Source: Bacteroidota bacterium (lineage in GTDB: Bacteria > Bacteroidota > Bacteroidia > NS11-12g > UBA9320). From it: a stretch of DNA of 50,013 bases. How positions within the stretch are numbered: position 1 is the first letter of the stretch; every line of letters starts with the position of its first letter. The notes under the pieces are model-generated. The model was not told where the DNA came from. It made no database searches and saw only the letters and a list, made by a program, of their open reading frames with translations. Below, piece after piece: positions 25,771 to 33,383 of this stretch. The translations under genes and the position numbers were made by a program. The DNA lies in assembly GCA_024679565.1 (NCBI GenBank), contig JAIBDD010000021.1:1-50013 (forward strand), in the 5' to 3' direction.

Positions 25771-26703
25771 TGCATTCATGAATATCTGGTAATGAGATTC
25801 ACTTAACATATTCTCTGCTGATTCTCGCACAGGTTTACTCAACTTACTGTAAAACAATCGCTTAAGTCTTTTAGACTGTCCTGATATTTTAACGCATTGC
25901 TTCAGCATCTGCGCCCCCCAATCTTGCAACTGTTTGGATGAAGCCATTTTCATTGTAACCCCAATCAGTATGTCACTGTACAACACCATTACACTTGGCT
26001 CCTCACCTATCGACAACATAATGGATGACGGAAACGAAACTTCACTTTGATACACTTGAATATTGTCAAAGTCATCGCATAATATTCTTTTGTTTAATAT
26101 ATCTAATAGCTCTAAGTACCATTTCAGAAGATCTGTTGAAGAAATGCGTACACCACAAGCCAGCACAAAATCTAATTCTTGAAGTATAGCAACGGTTAAC
26201 GAGCTTGTCCAAACTTCAGCAACCTGTTGACCCTCGCCTAAGGTGTCAATATTTTGTATAGAAATTGTGTCCGCATCTATACCGTGTAGGTTTTCCCAAA
26301 GCTGGCATTTTATGCGAAACAACATGGTTTTTTCCTTTATGAGATAGACAGGAATTGTATTCGTAAAAAAGTAGCACATGGCTTTACCCTTAATTATGGG
26401 AACGATTGGGAATCGATTAGCCGTATTATTTAAGCTAATAGAAGATAAGTGAAGAACATCATTAACTGGATGACAAAACATTTTGGCAAATGGAATGGTA
26501 TAGCATTGACTAATCATCCAAAGTTCATTTAAGGTGAAGGCGCTTTCTCCTCGAAATCGTCGATAGATACTCTCTTTAGAGCGATTGAGTATATCGGCCA
26601 AATCCAATATAGGATTTATGTTCGGGCTAGTTTGATCTTGGATTGTCTCAAACAATTCATTCAAAACATTCATTGGCATTATCTGGCTTTGATCTTTAGT
26701 CAT
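25756..26703 (-). CDS. HTH transcriptional regulator (XRE/BetR-like N-terminus)
   Basis: A 315-residue protein. Residues about 30-75 (LADILNRSKESIYRRFRGES followed by FTLNELWMISQCYTIPFAKM) form a helix-turn-helix of the XRE/BetR kind with a clear recognition helix SKESIYRRF. The remaining 240 residues are a soluble domain without a motif I recognise, presumably sensing or dimerising. It is divergent from the four-gene operon that begins 155 bp away at 26859, so it is a natural candidate regulator of that operon. That link is inferred from position only. Confidence 0.7.
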   Translation of the reverse strand: MTKDQSQIMPMNVLNELFETIQDQTSPNINPILDLADILNRSKESIYRRFRGESAFTLNELWMISQCYTIPFAKMFCHPVNDVLHLSSISLNNTANRFPIVPIIKGKAMCYFFTNTIPVYLIKEKTMLFRIKCQLWENLHGIDADTISIQNIDTLGEGQQVAEVWTSSLTVAILQELDFVLACGVRISSTDLLKWYLELLDILNKRILCDDFDNIQVYQSEVSFPSSIMLSIGEEPSVMVLYSDILIGVTMKMASSKQLQDWGAQMLKQCVKISGQSKRLKRLFYSKLSKPVRESAENMLSESHYQIFMNALKLK

Positions 26704-26810
26704 AGTCCAAATATTGTTTCAGAATAAACAAGGAATACATATTAAACTCCAATCATTGCATTGGTTCATTATTCGTCATTAATAAGACAACAACTCGTAT
26801 TTATCGACAC

Positions 26811-26839
26811 TTTGTTGCGCCAGCTGCTTGGTTTATTTG
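26811..26839 (+). promoter_or_regulatory. Candidate promoter of the four-gene hydrolase operon
   Basis: TTTG at 26811-26814 and TTTATTTG at 26832-26839 are separated by 17 bp. The downstream element differs from TAnnTTTG in one base, and the ATG follows at 26859. Confidence 0.35.
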
Positions 26840-26858
26840 CTATCCCAAAACTAAAACT

Positions 26859-27905
26859 ATGACAAAACCTACAATCAGTTGCTTAACATTATTGCTATTT
26901 CACGTACAATTCTTATATGCCCAAATTCTTGAATTTGAAGTCTCGTATGACCTCACAATGCATACGGCTTATCAAGTGGATAAAGAAGACCGCAGTAGGC
27001 TTTTGCCGCAAGACACAATTAAGTTGCAACCCACTTTTAAATCCGAACACATCACGGAACATTTTTATGACAGCGGCCAGTCGACAACTACAGTTCAAAT
27101 ACATGAGCCAACACCACGTCTTGAACATTGGTTAACACCGATTGACCGTGTTAAAGTAACGGAAAACAACATTGAAGTATATCATAACGAACAGTTGCTG
27201 TATGAAGAAACAGACATGGTCGACGAACCAGCAATCACGCTACCATCAGAATTTGCTTCCTACTATCTGGCAACCAACAACTGGAGCCTCCCGCTAACAC
27301 CTGATCAAGAAAATCAATACATCGACAATGGATACTCAATCCACAAAAACACAAGTACGACGCTTCAAATCGGTTGTGATTCCATGTTGCTCTTTTATGA
27401 TAAGTCAAACTGGACTGAAACACAAATAAAACTAAATGCCGCTGGCGTAGAATACTATCAAATTGTTTCATACGTCCCAAATTCTGAAGGTTTCCTCTTG
27501 TATAAAGATATTGTTACTTGGACTCTTGACTCTCGCACCGACCCATGTATTCAGAAAGTAGTCTATTTACGGTATGATAACATTGAACGCATTTACCACA
27601 ACCAACAACTGTCTCCCAGCCTAGAGAATGGACATATGTTGGCCCGAGTACCAAGTCAGAGTATACAGTCGTACACAGTGACACAGGTTGAAGGCACCAA
27701 CCACGTTTACGTTGATTTCGTTTCACCTAACCTCAGAACTGTACAAATGGCAATTAAGGACTTATACGGCATCAAGGTAATAGACAATATTAGCATGGAC
27801 ACAAGTTCTCCGTATATAGATCTTGGTGAACTCCCAACGGGTGTGTACAGCTTACACCTAGATTTTCCCAATTCCTTACCATGTAAATTCATTTTTAGAC
27901 CCTAA
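26859..27905 (+). CDS. T9SS-exported protein of unknown function
   Basis: A 348-residue protein with a signal peptide (MTKPTISCLTLLLFHVQFLYAQ) and a C-terminal type A-like sorting domain. In that domain VYVDFVSPNLRTVQMAIKDL, SMDTSSPYIDLGELPTGVYS and a final FIFRP correspond to the usual beta strands, although the opening YPNP is missing. The central 250 residues are unfamiliar and rich in Tyr/Thr. It is the first gene of an operon with the hydrolase starting ten bases later. It is probably exported through the T9SS and cleaved or attached at the surface. Confidence 0.7.
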   Translation: MTKPTISCLTLLLFHVQFLYAQILEFEVSYDLTMHTAYQVDKEDRSRLLPQDTIKLQPTFKSEHITEHFYDSGQSTTTVQIHEPTPRLEHWLTPIDRVKVTENNIEVYHNEQLLYEETDMVDEPAITLPSEFASYYLATNNWSLPLTPDQENQYIDNGYSIHKNTSTTLQIGCDSMLLFYDKSNWTETQIKLNAAGVEYYQIVSYVPNSEGFLLYKDIVTWTLDSRTDPCIQKVVYLRYDNIERIYHNQQLSPSLENGHMLARVPSQSIQSYTVTQVEGTNHVYVDFVSPNLRTVQMAIKDLYGIKVIDNISMDTSSPYIDLGELPTGVYSLHLDFPNSLPCKFIFRP

Positions 27906-27915
27906 TCATTATTTC

Positions 27916-29148
27916 ATGAAAAAAATACTATTTAGTAGTTTTCTACTGCTTTCCTTTATTTGTCAAGCTCAAGAGCCCGATTTTGTGCTACACATCAATA
28001 AATCAAACCCTTGCAACTTGGATTCTGTGTTTGACCACACTTTCCACCGGTTTGTTTTCACTACAGATACAGCCGTCTATCAAGATTCAAATGCAATACC
28101 AACTGACCCTATTCCCTATAAAGCACACAATAAGGCAGATTATGATACCCGATTGATCTATTTCGTTCATGGCTTAGGTGGAAACGATAAGTCTTGGGAT
28201 GCAGTAGACGACGCCCACATGGATGAATATGTTTATACCCCTTTAAGAGTTGATTACGAAACACATCAGCGTGATTTTAAGGAAGCGTCATTTGAAGTAT
28301 ACAACGAAATGAACAAACTTAGATTAAGTGCTTTGTACAACAACAATAAAACACTCACTACAGACAAACCATACGCCATTGGGCATAGTCAAGGCGGATT
28401 GGTACTGCGTGATATGGACCGTAAATATGAGACAAACTATGATGCCCATTTCAACAAAGGAAACAGGCAGTTTCATGGTCTGATTACTTTTTGCACGCCA
28501 CATTTAGGGGACCGCATTGCTATATCACAGGCCGAACTTTCAAAATTGTCTGCTGACTTTTCATACATAATCGGAAATGCCGCACTGAAAAAACAAGTAG
28601 CAAAATTCTCGGTTAAAGCACCCTTCTTCTCCAAGCAACTTCAGAAACTCTCGACTAGTGGTTCTCTATTGTTAGAGTCGTTGTCGACGAATCTTATCGT
28701 TGATGGAATAAGTACCATGTCAAAAGGCCAGCAGGCGCCAATGACTCAACAATATGGCCCACAGGCACATTATGTAACCCAAACCATGAACTATAGCAAC
28801 ATGGATATCCCAAAGGCCCTGTTCTATGCGGAAGAATCTGACCCGATTCTATTCAAAATTGCGACTTATATGGTAGGACCAAGTGCCAGCGACTTTGTTC
28901 ATTATCCCAGATTTGGTGCTAATGATGATCAACAAATTGAAAAGGGAGTAAACGAGTTACGCGCTAAGTTAATCGCCGATATAAAATCACATCAAAAAGA
29001 AGCCGAAAAAATTCGTAAAAAGATAGATCGAACCAATATACCCATTGTCGGTTTGGCGTATTTACTTACAAAACAAAGTAAGCTCAACCAGCTTCAAATT
29101 CAAGAAGAAGCGATTGTAGCCGAAGTGGAAGCCGTCGAGTTCATTTAG
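27916..29148 (+). CDS. Secreted alpha/beta hydrolase (lipase/esterase-like, PGAP1-type fold)
   Basis: A 410-residue exported hydrolase with a signal peptide (MKKILFSSFLLLSFICQAQ). The oxyanion region is LIYFVHGLGGNDKSW (about 72-86). The nucleophile elbow is AIGHSQGGL (Ser about 157), and TFCTPHLGDR follows as in PGAP1-like and LipA-like lipases. The acid and histidine of the triad cannot be placed with certainty. The C-terminus is unusual: a Lys/Glu-rich coiled coil (HQKEAEKIRKKIDR) and a hydrophobic stretch, with no sorting domain. The substrate is unknown. It is second of four genes spaced by 10, 12 and -4 bases. Confidence 0.8.
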   Translation: MKKILFSSFLLLSFICQAQEPDFVLHINKSNPCNLDSVFDHTFHRFVFTTDTAVYQDSNAIPTDPIPYKAHNKADYDTRLIYFVHGLGGNDKSWDAVDDAHMDEYVYTPLRVDYETHQRDFKEASFEVYNEMNKLRLSALYNNNKTLTTDKPYAIGHSQGGLVLRDMDRKYETNYDAHFNKGNRQFHGLITFCTPHLGDRIAISQAELSKLSADFSYIIGNAALKKQVAKFSVKAPFFSKQLQKLSTSGSLLLESLSTNLIVDGISTMSKGQQAPMTQQYGPQAHYVTQTMNYSNMDIPKALFYAEESDPILFKIATYMVGPSASDFVHYPRFGANDDQQIEKGVNELRAKLIADIKSHQKEAEKIRKKIDRTNIPIVGLAYLLTKQSKLNQLQIQEEAIVAEVEAVEFI

Positions 29149-29160
29149 AAGGTCAATACG

Positions 29161-29619
29161 ATGTATAAAACAATTATTGGAGCCATCGATGTTAGACGAC
29201 TATTCAAACGGGAAATTGACGGGTATTGGTGTATAACAGCAAGTAAAGAGGTGACCAAAACTATCCCCTATAAAGGCAAGACGACGTTCAAACTGGATAT
29301 TAAACATAAGGTCGCAACGCCTAATCTATGTGATGGGAACAAAACAATACCTATTTATAGAAATGTATCTGTCGAACAGCCTACAGACGCTGTGTTATCT
29401 GTAAAAAGTCAGAAGGGATTTCCAGGTTGTCACGATAGATACAAACTATTATTAAACGAAGTACGAGAATACGACACCAACAATTCCTTTATGGGAATAC
29501 GACAACAATCAGATGTCAATCACATTCAGATTTTGAATTGCTGGCAAACAGATGAGGCTTTACGCAGAGTATATGAGGGTCGAGGGGTTCCTGTATTCTT
29601 TAAATTAAGAGAAAAGTGA
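29161..29619 (+). CDS. Unknown 152-residue protein in the hydrolase operon
   Basis: A soluble protein without a signal peptide or membrane segment. It is beta-rich and basic in the first half (KGKTTFKLDIKHKVATPN), with four cysteines (about residues 24, 58, 90 and 126), and ends VYEGRGVPVFFKLREK. I recognise no family. Its start is 12 bases after the hydrolase gene and its stop overlaps the GTG of the next gene. The absence of a signal peptide among three exported partners is odd and would fit a cytoplasmic chaperone or immunity-type role, but nothing in the sequence proves this. Confidence 0.6.
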   Translation: MYKTIIGAIDVRRLFKREIDGYWCITASKEVTKTIPYKGKTTFKLDIKHKVATPNLCDGNKTIPIYRNVSVEQPTDAVLSVKSQKGFPGCHDRYKLLLNEVREYDTNNSFMGIRQQSDVNHIQILNCWQTDEALRRVYEGRGVPVFFKLREK

Positions 29620-30854
29620 ACCAATTATTACCTTACTTAGTCCTCTTCACAGTATCCTTTGGATGCAGTGACAAACAAATCCCTTTTCCTAAAATTAACA
29701 CAGATAATGTAATTACGGCAGATACCATAAATCGGTTTCAGTTGGTGTGGGCAAATGAACTCAATACGCCACTTATCTGCCGGTCTGTTTTTGTATACGA
29801 AAAAGGTGTTGTCTTTTTTACTCAAGAAGCAAAGTCAAACGCTAGAGATAAGATAATAGCGTTTGATAAGAATACAGGTGACACGCTGTGGATGTGGTCA
29901 GAAGGTCCATACTATACGAACCATCGTTACATTAGAGACAACATCTTATATTTCTCCGCCGGAACTTCAGTATATGCTATTGATTGTAATACAGGGGGCA
30001 CTATGTGGAAATACAGTCCTCCTGATCACTTGGCATATATGACTTTACACGTAGACGAAAACCACATTTTTGTTTCGTATCAAAATCGTAAAGTCAACCC
30101 TGTTGAAAACGAATCCATTCTATTTGAATTAAATATAACCGGACAAGCCAATAAAGTGTTAACGGTGTTTGCCAAAGAGCGAGATGGCTTTACGTTCAAT
30201 TTCGATCACATCACCGTGCTTCAAAACCTTGGACCCGAGGTAATCATCTTTTGTGAAAGTCGTTCTTGGCATTATGGTTCAGCAAATGAAGGCCGAGCAG
30301 AATATGTGGCATTCAACTTAACTCAACAGACAATCCATAAAGATTGGGGCAATATCTTTAATGATATTGATATAGGAGGTAAATCACTTTTGGCAAACAA
30401 TGACCTCTTTGTGAGTTCTGGCTGGAATCAAGTTGCCTCAATAAATACATTGACTGAAACAATCAATTGGCATATAGCCTTTTCTCCAGGAGAGGAGACA
30501 TCAGGTCTTATGCCGGTACATTACTTTAATGGAAGTCTATTTCTTAGCTTAGGTAATTTTGGTCGGCTCCACATCTTAAAAGCGTCTTCAGGAGCAACGG
30601 TAAAACGAATTGAAGACATTGGAACCGAATGGTATGCAACTGCGTTTATTACATACAAAGAACTGGCCTGGTTTACGACAACCTCAGGCTTATATGCTAT
30701 TGATGTGAATGGCAAGCTTCACGCAAGTCTTCTAAATTCTGATAAAATTGGAAACAGCTCCGGAAATTTCACCAACGGATTTGCTATAGACCGAACAACA
30801 GGTTTTATGTATACGCTAAAAGGAAGTTCTTTCCTGTGTTTTAAATGGGCATAA
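29616..30854 (+). CDS. PQQ-like beta-propeller lipoprotein
   Basis: A 412-residue lipoprotein. The lipobox is SFGC with Cys17 after a short hydrophobic signal. The mature part is a PQQ-type beta-propeller with blades such as KIIAFDKNTGDTLWMW, SVYAIDCNTGGTMWKY, QVASINTLTETINWHI and GLYAIDVNGKLHASL. Such propellers act in assembly platforms (BamB) or as binding scaffolds; there is no evidence for a PQQ dehydrogenase. The start is GTG at 29616, which overlaps the previous stop (GTGA), so translation is coupled. It is the last gene of the operon and ends in a strong bidirectional hairpin. Confidence 0.85.
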   Translation: MNQLLPYLVLFTVSFGCSDKQIPFPKINTDNVITADTINRFQLVWANELNTPLICRSVFVYEKGVVFFTQEAKSNARDKIIAFDKNTGDTLWMWSEGPYYTNHRYIRDNILYFSAGTSVYAIDCNTGGTMWKYSPPDHLAYMTLHVDENHIFVSYQNRKVNPVENESILFELNITGQANKVLTVFAKERDGFTFNFDHITVLQNLGPEVIIFCESRSWHYGSANEGRAEYVAFNLTQQTIHKDWGNIFNDIDIGGKSLLANNDLFVSSGWNQVASINTLTETINWHIAFSPGEETSGLMPVHYFNGSLFLSLGNFGRLHILKASSGATVKRIEDIGTEWYATAFITYKELAWFTTTSGLYAIDVNGKLHASLLNSDKIGNSSGNFTNGFAIDRTTGFMYTLKGSSFLCFKWA

Positions 30855-30884
30855 AAAAAGGCGATTGTAAACAATCGCCTTTTT
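30855..30884. terminator. Bidirectional terminator between the propeller gene and rpmA
   Basis: AAAAAGGCGATTGT and its exact complement ACAATCGCCTTTTT enclose a two-base loop (four bases in practice). With A-runs on one side and T-runs on the other, it can stop transcription from both the plus-strand operon and rplU-rpmA. Confidence 0.85.
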
Positions 30885-30901
30885 GAGTTATGATATTTTT
30901 T

Positions 30902-31162
30902 TTATTCAGTAACAGCGTCAACTGCAACATATGATCTGTTATTCTTTCCTTTTTTAAACATTACAACACCATCTGTTAATGCAAAAAGAGTATGGTCTTT
31001 TCCCATACCTACATTGTTACCAGGGTGATGCTTTGTTCCTCTTTGTCTAACAAGAATATTTCCTGCAATGGCCGCTTGACCACCGAAAATTTTAACACCA
31101 AGTCGTTTACTATGCGACTCTCTTCCGTTCTTCGAACTACCCGCTCCTTTTTTGTGTGCCAT
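30902..31162 (-). CDS. rpmA: 50S ribosomal protein L27
   Basis: L27 sits near the peptidyl-transferase centre of the large subunit. The 86-residue product begins [20 protein letters not shown] and continues with [21 protein letters not shown], the hallmark of L27. Length and composition are normal, with no N-terminal cleavable extension as in Firmicutes. It follows rplU after four bases, the standard order. Confidence 0.97.
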   Translation of the reverse strand: MAHKKGAGSSKNGRESHSKRLGVKIFGGQAAIAGNILVRQRGTKHHPGNNVGMGKDHTLFALTDGVVMFKKGKNNRSYVAVDAVTE

Positions 31163-31166
31163 GTTC

Positions 31167-31478
31167 TTATCCTTTTATTGATTCGATTTGAATTTTAGTA
31201 TAATCTTGTCTGTGACCATTTCGTTTAGCGTAACCTTTTCTTCGCTTCTTCTTAAAAACGATTACTTTATCACTCTTCACGTGTTCTAGAACTTTAGCTG
31301 AAACAGAAGCTCCCTTTACAGAAGGTTTTCCAATTTTAGCTTTACCGTCGTTATCTACTAACAACACTTTGTCAAAAGTCAAAGAGTCTCCAGAATCATT
31401 TTGTAGTTTATTAACGAACAATTCTTGCTCGTTTTCAACTTTGTATTGCTTACCTGCTATTTCTACTATCGCAAACAT
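31167..31478 (-). CDS. rplU: 50S ribosomal protein L21
   Basis: L21 is a large-subunit protein that binds 23S rRNA. The 103-residue product starts [14 protein letters not shown] and carries the signature [20 protein letters not shown] near its end. The ATG at 31476-31478 is used because it gives the canonical N-terminus; a start seven codons upstream would add MHPKIKS. A good promoter (TTTG, 18 bp, TATTTTTG) lies directly upstream. Confidence 0.97.
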   Translation of the reverse strand: MFAIVEIAGKQYKVENEQELFVNKLQNDSGDSLTFDKVLLVDNDGKAKIGKPSVKGASVSAKVLEHVKSDKVIVFKKKRRKGYAKRNGHRQDYTKIQIESIKG

Positions 31479-31496
31479 CGATTTTATTTTGGGGTG

Positions 31497-31526
31497 CAAA
31501 AATACGCTTAATTTTCACTTTTCAAA
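31497..31526 (-). promoter_or_regulatory. Promoter of rplU-rpmA
   Basis: On the minus strand, TTTG (31523-31526) and TATTTTTG (31497-31504) are separated by 18 bp, close to the Bacteroidota sigma-A consensus. This is the best two-part promoter found in the window. The leader to the rplU ATG would be about 12 bases. Confidence 0.7.
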
Positions 31527-31550
31527 CGTGATTGAATGAGTTTTTGCACA

Positions 31551-33053
31551 TTAAAACTCGTAATCGTCATCCTCAGGAGCAATATTCGTTATATCACTGT
31601 TCATCTTTGATTCAAATGTGACACTACTTCCTTCTGAATCGGAGTCATCAAAGTACGCAACATCCTCGAATTTTGCGAACTCTGCACGGAATCGAATTCG
31701 CGCTTTTCCAGTGCTACCATGACGGTGTTTGGCTATAATAAAATCAGCCATTCCAGTCAAATCATTACCTTCTGCATCTTGCGTAAAGCCATAATAGTCA
31801 GCCCGATACAAGAACCCAACCATATCCGCATCTTGCTCAATAGATCCTGACTCACGAAGATCGGAAAGGATAGGAATTTTATCTTGACGCTGTTCAACAG
31901 CACGACTTAACTGTGCAAGAGCAATTACCGGAATGTCCAGTTCTTTAGCCAGAGATTTTAAAGACCTTGATATGTAGCTAATTTCTTGTTCACGGTTACC
32001 ATTTTTACCTGTCTCTTCACCCCGCATCAACTGCAAGTAATCAATAATCAGCATTTCAATGCCTTTATTTGATTTTAACCTACGCGCCTTTGCACGCAAA
32101 TCAAAAATACTTAACTGTGGTGTATCGTCAATATATATAGGTGCGTCACTTAAGTTTTGAACCCGGGCATTGAGTTGTTCCCATTCGTAATCTGCAAGTT
32201 TACCACTACGGAACTTTTCGCCTGGCAATTCAGTTTCCCCAGAAATCAAACGTGTTACAAGCTGCAACGACGACATTTCAAGCGAAAATATTGCAACGGG
32301 TTTTTTATGCTCTACTGCCGCATTTCTAGCGATACCAAGTACGAATGCAGTTTTACCCATACCAGGACGTCCTGCCAAAATGACTAAGTCTGATCGTTGC
32401 CAACCATTGGTCATACGATCAATGTTTGTAAATCCAGAAGGCACACCTGTCAAACCAGACCCCTGATCCTTCATTGACTCCACCTGCTTAATGGCTTTGT
32501 GAATCAAATCGTCAATAGAGTCGTAATTCTTCTTTATGGTGTCATTCTTTATGGCATATAGCTTCTTTTCGGCATCATCCAACAAACCGAAGGCGTCAGT
32601 AGTATCTTCAAACGCGTCACGACCGATTTGACCAGATATACGTATCAACTCGCGTTGAATATACTTCTGTAAAAGGATCTTCGCATGGAATTCCAAATTG
32701 GCAGACGATGCCACCTTGTTTGTGAGCTGGGTAATGTAATAAGCACCACCTGCGGCTTCAAGTTGGCCCGCTTTACGCAAGTCTTCAGTCACGGTGAGTA
32801 AGTCTACTGGCTCGCCAACGTCAAACAACCGCTTTATTGCTGCAAAAATGATTTGATGTGAATCGTGGTAGAATACTTCCTGAATAAGGACATCAAGAAC
32901 CCGCACTGGGGCATCCTTTTCCAATAACATCGCACCAAGCACAGCTTCTTCTAATGGTAGTGCTTGAGGCGGCTTTCGGCCTAGTTTTCCTTCTTCTGAA
33001 AGGACCAATCCCTTGCGTTCAACTCTTTTCTTCTGATCCTTATTTACCTCCAT
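31551..33053 (-). CDS. dnaB: Replicative DNA helicase DnaB
   Basis: DnaB is the hexameric 5'-3' helicase at the replication fork. The 500-residue protein has the DnaB N-terminal helical domain (about 30-135, ALPLEEAVLGAML). The RecA-like motor follows with Walker A AGRPGMGKTAF (about 227-237), IFSLEMSSLQL, Walker B MLIIDYLQLMRG, and LRESGSIEQDADMVGFLYR. The acidic C-terminal tail ends in APEDDDYEF. No intein is present. It is transcribed alone, divergent from clpC across a 330-bp gap. Confidence 0.97.
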   Translation of the reverse strand: MEVNKDQKKRVERKGLVLSEEGKLGRKPPQALPLEEAVLGAMLLEKDAPVRVLDVLIQEVFYHDSHQIIFAAIKRLFDVGEPVDLLTVTEDLRKAGQLEAAGGAYYITQLTNKVASSANLEFHAKILLQKYIQRELIRISGQIGRDAFEDTTDAFGLLDDAEKKLYAIKNDTIKKNYDSIDDLIHKAIKQVESMKDQGSGLTGVPSGFTNIDRMTNGWQRSDLVILAGRPGMGKTAFVLGIARNAAVEHKKPVAIFSLEMSSLQLVTRLISGETELPGEKFRSGKLADYEWEQLNARVQNLSDAPIYIDDTPQLSIFDLRAKARRLKSNKGIEMLIIDYLQLMRGEETGKNGNREQEISYISRSLKSLAKELDIPVIALAQLSRAVEQRQDKIPILSDLRESGSIEQDADMVGFLYRADYYGFTQDAEGNDLTGMADFIIAKHRHGSTGKARIRFRAEFAKFEDVAYFDDSDSEGSSVTFESKMNSDITNIAPEDDDYEF

Positions 33054-33272
33054 GAATACTTCTCAAATTAGATAGAACGAAGTTAGTCCAATTGACTGAT
33101 GTGATGCAACAGTTTTAATCGGAAATATTTAAACCCTACTTTATTGTGTTGAAAAATCATGAATAACTTGAAACTGAATTCATAACGGCCTGATATACGT
33201 TTACTTTAATCCACAAGTAACTAGGGTAAGGGCAAGTTGACATGGTTTTTAGTTGATATTTTATGCCTAATT

Positions 33273-33308
33273 TGTCAGCATTTCCAGTTTACTGGTCATT
33301 ATTGTCAG
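33273..33308. promoter_or_regulatory. Candidate operator upstream of clpC
   Basis: Two TGTCAG hexamers (33273-33278 and 33303-33308) lie on the two sides of a perfect palindrome CCAGTTTACTGG (33284-33295). The structure is about 40-75 bp upstream of the clpC -7 element, a position suited to an activator or repressor. Its regulator is unknown. Confidence 0.4.
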
Positions 33309-33347
33309 ACGTGGATGTATGAATCTATGTCGCACACAAAATGGAAT

Positions 33348-33355
33348 TATATTTG
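33348..33355 (+). promoter_or_regulatory. -7 promoter element TATATTTG of clpC
   Basis: An exact TAnnTTTG 28 bp upstream of the clpC ATG at 33384. Confidence 0.55.
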
Positions 33356-33383
33356 TTAGGTACATAGTCTACGAGAGATAAAT

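Larger units (their letters stand above)
33054..33383. other. Divergent intergenic region between dnaB and clpC
   Basis: A 330-bp AT-rich gap without coding potential that I can support. On the clpC side it holds a TAnnTTTG element at 33348-33355 and a symmetric repeat structure at 33273-33308. On the dnaB side only a near match TAATTTG is seen. No RNA gene is recognised. Confidence 0.6.

Noticed and set aside
29616-30854. PQQ-dependent dehydrogenase
   Set aside because: Only the propeller repeats are present; the protein is short, lipid-anchored and lacks cofactor-binding and cytochrome motifs.
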